A stretch of DNA of 64,000 nucleotides from Zhouia amylolytica (GTDB lineage Bacteria > Bacteroidota > Bacteroidia > Flavobacteriales > Flavobacteriaceae), in contig NZ_FPAG01000009.1 in the NCBI RefSeq assembly GCF_900116365.1, forward strand, positions 156,633 through 220,632, written 5' to 3'. A program made the translations under genes and the position numbers. The notes under the pieces were generated by a model. It searched no databases, had not been told where the DNA came from, and saw only the letters and a program-made list of their open reading frames with translations. Below, piece after piece: positions 55,026-61,743 of this stretch (positions within the stretch are counted from its first letter, which is position 1; each line of letters begins with the position of its first letter).

Positions 55026-55469
55026 CTATTTGGTTAAGCGCATTTCGAGGTATTTATTCGTAAACCCTAATTTTTCATATAGTATTTTAGCAGGGTTATC
55101 GGGTTCTACATGCAGTGCCAAACCTCCTTCAATGAGGCTGATTGCTTTTTCCATAACAGCTTTCCCAACACCTTTACCCCTGGCAGTTGTAGCGACTGCT
55201 ATGTAAACAAGAATGTTTTCTGGAATATAGCCAGACATTCCTGTTTCGTTAATAATGGTAATTCCAACAATTTTTTCATGATCTTTCGCAACCAAAGCAA
55301 AACCTCCATGGGCTGTAACTTCATCCATGACAGCATAGTTAAGACACTTTAGGATGTCTTCCTTTGGATCTCCATATTGTTCGAGGTTATTAAAAAGAAA
55401 ATCGACGATAACAGATTTCGTTTTTTCGTCGGGTTTATTATTGGTATTATACAAGATAAAACTCAGCAT
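55026..55469 (-). CDS. GNAT family N-acetyltransferase
   Basis: 147 residues. The acetyl-CoA-binding motif reads V-A-T-T-A-R-G-K-G-V-G-K-A-V-M, preceded by the usual V-A-K-D-H-E-K-I-V-G and followed by L-Y-E-K-L-G-F. Cytoplasmic. It sits between rpsU (26 nt upstream) and the symporter (1 nt downstream). With the racemase this suggests acetylation of an amino acid or D-amino acid; this is inference. Confidence 0.85.
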   Translation of the reverse strand: MLSFILYNTNNKPDEKTKSVIVDFLFNNLEQYGDPKEDILKCLNYAVMDEVTAHGGFALVAKDHEKIVGITIINETGMSGYIPENILVYIAVATTARGKGVGKAVMEKAISLIEGGLALHVEPDNPAKILYEKLGFTNKYLEMRLTK

Positions 55470-55495
55470 ACCTTTGGTTTAAATAAATTAGACAA

Positions 55496-55690
55496 TTACT
55501 CTTCCTGACCTTGCAGATATATATTTCGGTACCTGGCTTTTTCTCTGGTCTTACGACGAGCCATTGATGGTTTGGTAAATTCTTTTCGATCCCTAATCTC
55601 TCTGATCATTTTGGTTTTGTTGAACTTTCGCTTGTAACGCTTTAAAGCTCTTTCAATACTTTCATCCTTTTTCACTATAATTTTTAGCAT
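55496..55690 (-). CDS. rpsU: 30S ribosomal protein S21
   Basis: 64 residues, strongly basic, beginning M-L-K-I-I-V-K-K-D-E-S-I-E-R-A-L-K-R-Y-K-R-K and ending in a basic helix, as in bS21. It takes part in the small subunit near the 16S 3' end. It is read into the GNAT/symporter/racemase genes, so ribosomal expression may extend into them. I saw no exact TAnnTTTG upstream. Confidence 0.92.
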   Translation of the reverse strand: MLKIIVKKDESIERALKRYKRKFNKTKMIREIRDRKEFTKPSMARRKTREKARYRNIYLQGQEE

Positions 55691-55789
55691 ATCTTTTTTT
55701 TAATTATACAATCATATCCTATAATATAACTAAAAAAAATAATTAGAATGTGTGTTAAGGAAGTATTAATCTTGGCGATTTAGCTCAAT

Positions 55790-56158
55790 TTACATGGATC
55801 GTAAAGCCTTCTGATCTTTTTTAGGAAGAGAGGCCACTATAAGATCGTAAGAATGATCAATAAGCTCTTGTAAAAATACATCAGAGATATGTGTGTCAGA
55901 AAGTGAAATGGTGTTCCAGTGTTTTTTACTCATGTGATACCCTCCCTGAATGCCTTCATATTCTTCACGCAATTCACGAGCCCAATCAGGATCACATTTC
56001 AAATTTATTTCAGGTGTTCCTTCCTCCCACTTCATTAAAGACGATAAGGCAAACATTTTACCCATGACCTTAAATACCAATACATCCTCATTAAAAGGAA
56101 ACGCTTCGGTTACCCCCTTTTTTGAGATACAATATGCTCTATAAGCCTCTATATGCAT
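55790..56158 (-). CDS. MmcQ/YjbR family protein
   Basis: 122 residues. Family blocks G-V-T-E-A-F-P-F, D-V-L-V-F-K-V-M-G-K-M-F-A-L, I-N-L-K-C-D-P and S-K-K-H-W-N-T-I-S-L are all present. Small cytoplasmic double-wing DNA-binding-type fold; exact role not established. It begins 2 nt after the DUF4230 gene stop, as the last gene of the hemW to YjbR operon. Confidence 0.9.
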   Translation of the reverse strand: MHIEAYRAYCISKKGVTEAFPFNEDVLVFKVMGKMFALSSLMKWEEGTPEINLKCDPDWARELREEYEGIQGGYHMSKKHWNTISLSDTHISDVFLQELIDHSYDLIVASLPKKDQKALRSM

Positions 56159-56160
56159 AG

Positions 56161-56796
56161 TTATTCTTTTAAGGCTTCATTCATTAGAAGTTTTTCATTT
56201 GTTGTAATCTCCAAAGCTGAATAATCCAGTTTCCAACCTATGGTTTCAACAATGTTCTGAATGATCAGAATAGTTTCAAGGGCTTCCTTCCTGGCTGTAT
56301 CCATAAGTCCACTTTCAGGAATCTTATCCATCACAAATTCGCGGGCTTTCTCATTTAACTGAGATATCTCATCTGGTTTAAATTTATTCAATACACCATC
56401 TTTGATATCATAAAATTTATAGTTCGGCTCGAAGCTCAACACCTCAGGTTCTGGAAACGCATGTAAAATAATTCGTTTGCGCTTATTATCAGCTTCCATT
56501 TTTAGTTTTTGAAGGTTAAATCCTATATGTACCTTGGCTTTCACGATTAATAAGGCGCGTTTGGTGCTGGAAATCATTCCAAAGAAATACCCTTTATCTT
56601 GCTGGTGATCATAAATCTCAGCAAATTCTCCTTCTACAACGACCAATTTACATACTTTCCTTATTTTCTCAAGCAGCACAACCGACTGTGTATTGGTCAC
56701 TTCTTTACTTCGCTTTAATCGATATGTTGAGAAAAGCCAATACATACATACCGCTCCAACGAAAAGACCTAAAAATATTTGAATTATATCACTCAT
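56161..56796 (-). CDS. DUF4230 membrane-anchored protein
   Basis: 211 residues with an N-terminal membrane helix (about 6-23) and a soluble domain containing L-V-V-V-E-G-E-F-A-E-I-Y and I-V-K-A-K-V-H-I-G-F-N, as in DUF4230 proteins. No function known for the family. It overlaps the DUF4260 gene by 8 bp and the YjbR gene follows 2 nt later. Confidence 0.78.
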   Translation of the reverse strand: MSDIIQIFLGLFVGAVCMYWLFSTYRLKRSKEVTNTQSVVLLEKIRKVCKLVVVEGEFAEIYDHQQDKGYFFGMISSTKRALLIVKAKVHIGFNLQKLKMEADNKRKRIILHAFPEPEVLSFEPNYKFYDIKDGVLNKFKPDEISQLNEKAREFVMDKIPESGLMDTARKEALETILIIQNIVETIGWKLDYSALEITTNEKLLMNEALKE

Positions 56797-57148
56797 TCGT
56801 ATTTCCTATTTTCCCTAAATGGGTGTCGTGAAAAGATGTTGGATACTTTAGTCCATAACCCAGTGCTCTATCGAACGAGGCATGCCCAAAGATAATAATC
56901 CCAATTAACTGAATGTACTCATTAGCAAGATACAAGCCTAAAAAGAACATCAACACCGCTACAGCTTTGTGATGAAAAAGGTTATAGGTGAAGGCTCCCG
57001 TTTTCGGGTTAAAGACATAACCCAGCATTCCGATATCCGGTAGTAATATTAAAACTAAAAACCACCACCAGGCAAAAGACAAAGTACTAAACAAATATAT
57101 TGCCAGGCCCAGCATCAGGAGTTCTTCTATTTTGATACTATTTTTCAT
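56789..57148 (-). CDS. DUF4260 membrane protein
   Basis: 119 residues with about three to four membrane helices. The blocks D-I-G-M-L-G-Y, Y-N-L-F-H-H-K and F-G-H-A-S-F-D-R-A-L-G-Y-G-L-K-Y are diagnostic of DUF4260. Function unknown. It overlaps the cyclase stop by 11 bp and the DUF4230 start by 8 bp, so translation is coupled. Confidence 0.88.
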   Translation of the reverse strand: MKNSIKIEELLMLGLAIYLFSTLSFAWWWFLVLILLPDIGMLGYVFNPKTGAFTYNLFHHKAVAVLMFFLGLYLANEYIQLIGIIIFGHASFDRALGYGLKYPTSFHDTHLGKIGNTNE

Positions 57149-57896
57149 CAGGTATTATTTCATATAAAACAGGTTTGCTAGGAGCGGCATCATTTTCAAA
57201 GGGGGCTACCTGTAAATTTAAAAAATAAGTGCCATCTTTAACTTCATTGGGTACATATATAAATTCTGTGATGGTAGCATCATACCTTCTCAAGCCATCA
57301 AAATTCCAAAAAGCTTTATGTGCTAATAATTTTCCTTCATCTTTTTCTTTATCTACAGAGGGCAAATCGATTAATAAGTGCTTTACTCCTTTTTCTCTTA
57401 AAAATGTTGCAGCCTCCTCTTCCAGGTAAGGCGGATTGGTGTGCGCGTATTGCTTCGTTAATTTATCAGAATAGTTTGGGAGGGTTCTGATAACCACGGC
57501 ATCCGGTCTTTTTCCGTGTAAGGCAACCTTTAATTGTTGGGCCGGAATTATAAAGTCATCCTCAATTTTTCCCGGTGCAACCGTTACCACTTCGGCCATG
57601 AAGAAATACTTTTTCAAGTGTTCATTAATCGAATGAAACTCATGTGTTATGTGTCCGAGGCACTCGGTATGTGTTCCATGAGCATGAGGTATAACGTTTA
57701 TGGCGTTGAAGTTTGTGGAAGCTCCTTCAGAAACTGCACCTATAAAATCTCCATCCTGAACAGGTTGAATGGTGGGTGGCCCCACATACCAGGCATTTAC
57801 ATTTTCGCCCCCATTTTTAATGGGAATCGAAATGTCTATAGGGTTATTAAAATTTATAGGGTATTTTTTGTTTTTGTACTGAATTGTAGCTTTCAA
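57138..57896 (-). CDS. Cyclase / kynurenine-formamidase-like metal hydrolase
   Basis: 252 residues of the cyclase family, with the metal motif H-A-H-G-T-H-T-E-C-L-G-H, equivalent to HxGTHxDxPxH with Glu for Asp. The only usable start is a TTG at 57896: an in-frame stop lies 9 nt upstream and the next Met is far inside. Members hydrolyse N-formylkynurenine or related cyclic amides and esters; no tryptophan-degradation gene is nearby, so the substrate is open. It begins 21 nt after hemW stop. Confidence 0.82.
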   Translation of the reverse strand: MKATIQYKNKKYPINFNNPIDISIPIKNGGENVNAWYVGPPTIQPVQDGDFIGAVSEGASTNFNAINVIPHAHGTHTECLGHITHEFHSINEHLKKYFFMAEVVTVAPGKIEDDFIIPAQQLKVALHGKRPDAVVIRTLPNYSDKLTKQYAHTNPPYLEEEAATFLREKGVKHLLIDLPSVDKEKDEGKLLAHKAFWNFDGLRRYDATITEFIYVPNEVKDGTYFLNLQVAPFENDAAPSKPVLYEIIPDEK

Positions 57897-57917
57897 GTTT
57901 ATTTAGGTTTTTAGTGT

Positions 57918-59093
57918 TTACTGTAAATTTAAAAGAAATAAATCAGAAGCAATACCATCGGCTAAAAATTTCCCTTTGGCCGTCGTTTTCAAAACAGGCA
58001 AGGACGGGTTGGAATTATCGATCTCCAATAAACCCTCTTCTATATACTTCTGAGACTGCTGTATCAGGTATTCCAGATACTTTTCTCCAAAGCTCTCTTT
58101 AACTTTATTGAGTGACACCCCCCAAATGGTTCTTAAACCCGTCATTATGGTTTCATTAAATCGATCGACCGTTGACAGGGTTTCAACTTCAGATGGTAAT
58201 ATATTCTCCTGAAGGCTTTTAATGTATTTTGAATTATTGGCTACATTCCAACTTCTGTGAAGGCCATCATAACTATGCGCTGACGGACCGATACCAAGGT
58301 ATTTCTTACCGAGCCAATAGGCAGAGTTGTTTTTACTAAAGTATCCTTCTTTCCCAAAATTAGACAACTCATAATGAATAAAGTCGTGCTCCTTTAGGGT
58401 ATCTACCAGAAGTTGAAAATGTTGTTGAGCAATTTCATCATCGACTGGTTTAACAATTCCTTTTTCTATAAATTTTTCTAAAGCTGTTTTGGGTTCTACG
58501 GTTAAGGCATAACTCGAAATATGTGGAATATTAAAACTTAATGCTGTTTCGATATTTTGCATCCAGCCTTCATTGCTCATTCCCGGAATCCCGTAGATCA
58601 GGTCTATGGTGATATTATCAAAAATGGCTGTAGCTGCTTCAATACACTTTTTAGCCTCTTTGGCATTATGAGCGCGGTTCATCAATTTTAGGTCTTCCTC
58701 AAAAAATGATTGTATTCCAATACTCAAGCGATTGATTCCGATGCCTTTGTATGCTTCAAAAATAGTTTTCGACTGCTCTCCAACTAATGATGCTTCTGTT
58801 AGGTCATCAGGATTAGCTTCCAGCGTAATTTCGGGATCTGCAATCACCTTAAAATTTTCATAAACTGCGGCGATAAGGGATTTTAACTCTTGAACAGATA
58901 ACAAGCTAGGTGTACCACCTCCAAAATATATGGTCTCTACAGGTTCATCCTGCAACTCGTTTTTACGCAATTGCATTTCTTTGACCAGTGCAATTACCAA
59001 ATCATCTTTTTTCTTTAAGGAGGTCGAAAAATGAAAATCGCAGTAATGACAGGCCTGCTTACAAAAGGGAATATGTAAATAAATTCCAGCCAT
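57918..59093 (-). CDS. hemW: Radical SAM heme chaperone HemW
   Basis: 391 residues. N-terminal Y-L-H-I-P-F-C-K-Q-A-C-H-Y-C-D-F-H-F supplies the three radical-SAM cysteines (C11, C15, C18) without the fourth Cys of coproporphyrinogen oxidase HemN, so HemW is the better name. F-G-G-G-T-P-S and L-E-A-N-P-D-D follow in the usual order, and a HemN C-terminal domain is present. HemW is a heme-binding chaperone. It leads the hemW to YjbR operon; a decayed insertion abuts its start codon by 4 nt. Confidence 0.93.
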   Translation of the reverse strand: MAGIYLHIPFCKQACHYCDFHFSTSLKKKDDLVIALVKEMQLRKNELQDEPVETIYFGGGTPSLLSVQELKSLIAAVYENFKVIADPEITLEANPDDLTEASLVGEQSKTIFEAYKGIGINRLSIGIQSFFEEDLKLMNRAHNAKEAKKCIEAATAIFDNITIDLIYGIPGMSNEGWMQNIETALSFNIPHISSYALTVEPKTALEKFIEKGIVKPVDDEIAQQHFQLLVDTLKEHDFIHYELSNFGKEGYFSKNNSAYWLGKKYLGIGPSAHSYDGLHRSWNVANNSKYIKSLQENILPSEVETLSTVDRFNETIMTGLRTIWGVSLNKVKESFGEKYLEYLIQQSQKYIEEGLLEIDNSNPSLPVLKTTAKGKFLADGIASDLFLLNLQ

Positions 59094-59097
59094 ATTT

Positions 59098-59127
59098 AGT
59101 ATTCAGTGTTGAGTATTCAGTGTTGAG
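59098..59127. repeat. Tandem 14-nt repeat, left flank of a decayed insertion
   Basis: TATTCAGTGTTGAG occurs twice in tandem (59100-59113, 59114-59127). The first ten bases, AGTATTCAGT (59098-59107), recur inverted as ACTGAATACT at 59438-59447 beyond the pseudogene. Confidence 0.8.
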
Positions 59128-59132
59128 CCTTA

Positions 59133-59407
59133 TTATTTTGATGTTTTCACCCCAAATTTATGCAGGTTCAACATCGTGTAATTAATAAGCTTAATCACTT
59201 CATAACTTTCATTTATAAATTCATTATACAGATTTTCTGTTATATAATCACATCTAAATGAGAATTCTATCCAAACCTGAGTTTCAGAATTTTCTGCATC
59301 ACTATCAGGGCATAAGTTTCCTCTTTAGGGAAAGCTTTGGTCTCTTCAAAAATTCTCATAGCCAATTCAAACTATTTCCTATACGAATAAAGATCTTGAA
59401 ACTTCAT
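59133..59407 (-). pseudogene. Decayed four-helix-bundle (S23-like) protein gene
   Basis: Read from the ATG at 59407 the complement gives M-K-F-Q-D-L-Y-S-Y-R-K, a stop (TAG at 59374..59372), then F-E-L-A-M-R-I-F-E-E-T-K-A-F-P-K-E-E up to about 59308. The other frame then gives D-S-D-A-E-N-S-E-T-Q-V-W-I-E-F, ending K-F-G-V-K-T-S-K and TAA at 59135..59133. Both parts match the ends of four-helix-bundle proteins related to 23S-intervening-sequence proteins, which usually have about 120 residues; roughly 30 central residues are missing at a frame-shifting junction. So it has a nonsense codon and an internal deletion and cannot encode an intact protein. Confidence 0.85.
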
Positions 59408-59437
59408 GTTTAATCTTGGTTTTAGTGAGTTACTGCT

Positions 59438-59447
59438 ACTGAATACT
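59438..59447. repeat. Inverted copy of the left repeat, right flank
   Basis: ACTGAATACT is the exact reverse complement of AGTATTCAGT at 59098-59107. It lies 9 bp from the ruvC stop codon. Together the two mark the probable borders of the inserted segment. Confidence 0.6.
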
Positions 59448-59455
59448 GCCAACCG

Positions 59456-60007
59456 CTATTTAATCTTATCCTGATTCTGCTTAACAAAAGACTCCCAACC
59501 GGAATAGCTTTTTGTTTGCTGGGTTTTTCCGGAATTAAAAAAATGACAAACAGCAGCTGCCAGACCATCAGTTGAATCTAAATTTTTAGGCAACTCTTTT
59601 ATACTAAGTAAACTTTGAAGCATTCTTGCTACCTGCTCTTTACTTGCATTACCATTCCCGGTTATAGCCATTTTAATCTTCTTGGGTGAGTATTCTGTAA
59701 CGGGCACCTGACGTGATAAACCCGCTGCCATGGCCACTCCCTGGGCTCTCCCTAATTTAAGCATCGATTGAACATTCTTACCAAAAAAAGGTGCTTCAAT
59801 GGCTATTTCGTCAGGATGATGTGTATCGATTAGTTCGATCGTACGTTCAAAAATTAATTTTAGCTTTACGTAAGGGTCAGTATACTTTTTAAGCTGTAAT
59901 TCATTCAACTGCAGTAAGGTCATTTTTTTATTAACGACCTTAATCAAACCAAAACCCATAATAGTGGTTCCGGGATCTATTCCTAATATGATCTTTTCTG
60001 TGTTCAA
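59456..60007 (-). CDS. ruvC: Crossover junction endodeoxyribonuclease RuvC
   Basis: 183 residues. The four catalytic acids are present: D11 in G-I-D-P-G-T-T, E71 in I-A-I-E-A-P-F-F, and D144/D147 in N-L-D-S-T-D-G-L-A. RuvC resolves Holliday junctions with RuvAB. The start is a TTG at 60007 giving M-N-T-E-K-I-I-L-G; I found no in-frame ATG between it and the upstream stop. It begins 42 nt after the lipoprotein gene stop. hemW is probably its usual downstream neighbour but is now 362 bp away because of the insertion. Confidence 0.93.
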   Translation of the reverse strand: MNTEKIILGIDPGTTIMGFGLIKVVNKKMTLLQLNELQLKKYTDPYVKLKLIFERTIELIDTHHPDEIAIEAPFFGKNVQSMLKLGRAQGVAMAAGLSRQVPVTEYSPKKIKMAITGNGNASKEQVARMLQSLLSIKELPKNLDSTDGLAAAVCHFFNSGKTQQTKSYSGWESFVKQNQDKIK

Positions 60008-60049
60008 AATGTATAATATGAAGCGGTGTCCCTTTTCTACAAAGCTACA

Positions 60050-60523
60050 CTAATCCGCCTTTAAAACAATAGGAAGTTTAATTTTGGTGCTCACCGGAAT
60101 ATCTCTTTTAATAGCAGGATATAATTTTGGCAATTGTTTTAAAGACTCATTGATAATACTATCGAGTTGTGGTATCTGTTTATTGATCACGTCTGTTTTC
60201 TCGATCCCCGTAATTTTAATGGTTCCGGTATTTGAGATCAACATATGGACCTTTACGGTATCATTCAGACTCTTATGAACCACTATGTGATTGTTTTGAA
60301 GGGTTTCAAAAACCTGATTCGTGAAGGTCGTCTGGAAACATCTTCGTTGCTGCGTTTTGTCAGCTGTTTCATCGCAGGCCTCAAAAAGAGGGTACTGATC
60401 TACTTCATTCCAGTTAATGCTTTGCATCTCTCTATTGACCAATTCTTCCTTGGAAGGCTTACCTCCAAAAATATCGCATGAGACACATAATACTATGAGT
60501 AAAAAAGCAGCTGTTAGACGCAT
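60050..60523 (-). CDS. Small lipoprotein with TonB-C-like fold
   Basis: 157 residues from the ATG at 60523 with lipobox L-C-V-S-C (C16). The mature part has Y-P-L-F-E-A-C ... R-R-C-F-Q-T-T-F and a strand block V-K-V-H-M-L-I-S-N-T-G-T-I-K-I-T-G-I, which resembles the C-terminal domain of TonB but without a membrane anchor or proline spacer. Possibly an envelope protein; no function assigned. It is the first gene of the ruvC unit. Confidence 0.7.
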   Translation of the reverse strand: MRLTAAFLLIVLCVSCDIFGGKPSKEELVNREMQSINWNEVDQYPLFEACDETADKTQQRRCFQTTFTNQVFETLQNNHIVVHKSLNDTVKVHMLISNTGTIKITGIEKTDVINKQIPQLDSIINESLKQLPKLYPAIKRDIPVSTKIKLPIVLKAD

Positions 60524-60588
60524 GAAAATCAATTCTGTGACGAATTTACATAATTAATCTTTATCAATGAAAAATTACATTTTTTTCA

Positions 60589-61734
60589 TCAATCAGCTGC
60601 AAGATGAATTTCGGCTTTTAATTCGGATATGCGTTTTTCTGCATGTACCCGATAACGTTTGCCAAACCTATGGCTTCCAAACTTATCCAGGTAGTTTTGA
60701 TAGTATTTGATTTTCGTTTTTGGATCTTGATAATAATGATCACTTACAAAACAGATATTGTAATAAGTGATGTAATCATCAGGATTTTGTTCGTAGGTTA
60801 ACCAATAGTAATCCAGGGCCTTTTTATAATCTCTTTTGGTTCTAAAGGAACTTGCTATAGCATGGTATTCTCTGGAGAGGTCTACTCTTTTCACCGTTAT
60901 GGCTTCTTTAAAATAAACGATTGCGCTATCTGCCTGCTTTTCCTTTCTGTAAATATTTCCAATATTAAAATAAGCATCGCTATTGGCATTGTCGATGCCG
61001 ATCGCTCCCAAATAACTGTCTATAGCCTCTTTATTTCGCCAGTCTTTTTCATAACAATGTCCTAAATACATAAAAATGTAGGTTTCCAAATAGCGTTGTT
61101 TGATAAGCTGTTCGAAATATGGAATTGCGCTGTTGTACTCCTGAAAATTATAATGAGCTAATGCCTTCAGGTTGAGTAATTGCGCATTTGTAGGAGCTAC
61201 CTTCAGGCCTTTGTCTACCACGAAATGAACCGAATCCATATACTTTTTTTTAAGGTAATAAGCCCCTAATTCTTTAATGTTATTTATATGAGTGGTATCG
61301 AGATGAAAGGTTTTTTTAAAGCTGTCTTTGGCCTTATCACGTTTTCCCAAAGCCTCTACCGACAACCCATACCTATAATGGTTATCCGGATTCAATGAGT
61401 CTTTCTGTGTGAGTAGAAGGAAGGTGTTTTCGGCCTTTTCAAACTGTTTGGTTTTAAAATAAAGCTTTCCTAATTCTTTTTGCGGAAGCAACTTCTCCGG
61501 ATTATTAGAAACAATACCTTCATATTGCAGGATCGCTTTATCCAGGTTTCCCAACGCGACGTATGCCTGGGCAATTTTTAACTGATTAGTATAAGATGGG
61601 TTTCGGGCATATAAATTAATGGCTTTGGTATAATGACCATTTTTAAAGAGGTTGTCAGCTTCATTGGAAACCGGGGCTTGCGCCCCGGCTACTAAAACCC
61701 AAAACATTACAATTAATCGAACAAAAGTTTTCAT
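60589..61734 (-). CDS. Exported TPR repeat protein
   Basis: 381 residues with a signal peptide (to about A-G-A-Q) and about nine TPR-like helix pairs, for example N-L-D-K-A-I-L-Q-Y-E-G-I-V-S-N-N-P-E and Q-F-E-K-A-E-N-T-F. TPR arrays mediate protein contact in the periplasm. The gene starts 9 nt after the M56/TonB gene stop, so it belongs to the second BlaI/M56 operon and may be a partner of that sensor. Confidence 0.85.
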   Translation of the reverse strand: MKTFVRLIVMFWVLVAGAQAPVSNEADNLFKNGHYTKAINLYARNPSYTNQLKIAQAYVALGNLDKAILQYEGIVSNNPEKLLPQKELGKLYFKTKQFEKAENTFLLLTQKDSLNPDNHYRYGLSVEALGKRDKAKDSFKKTFHLDTTHINNIKELGAYYLKKKYMDSVHFVVDKGLKVAPTNAQLLNLKALAHYNFQEYNSAIPYFEQLIKQRYLETYIFMYLGHCYEKDWRNKEAIDSYLGAIGIDNANSDAYFNIGNIYRKEKQADSAIVYFKEAITVKRVDLSREYHAIASSFRTKRDYKKALDYYWLTYEQNPDDYITYYNICFVSDHYYQDPKTKIKYYQNYLDKFGSHRFGKRYRVHAEKRISELKAEIHLAAD

Positions 61735-61743
61735 GAATTCAGA

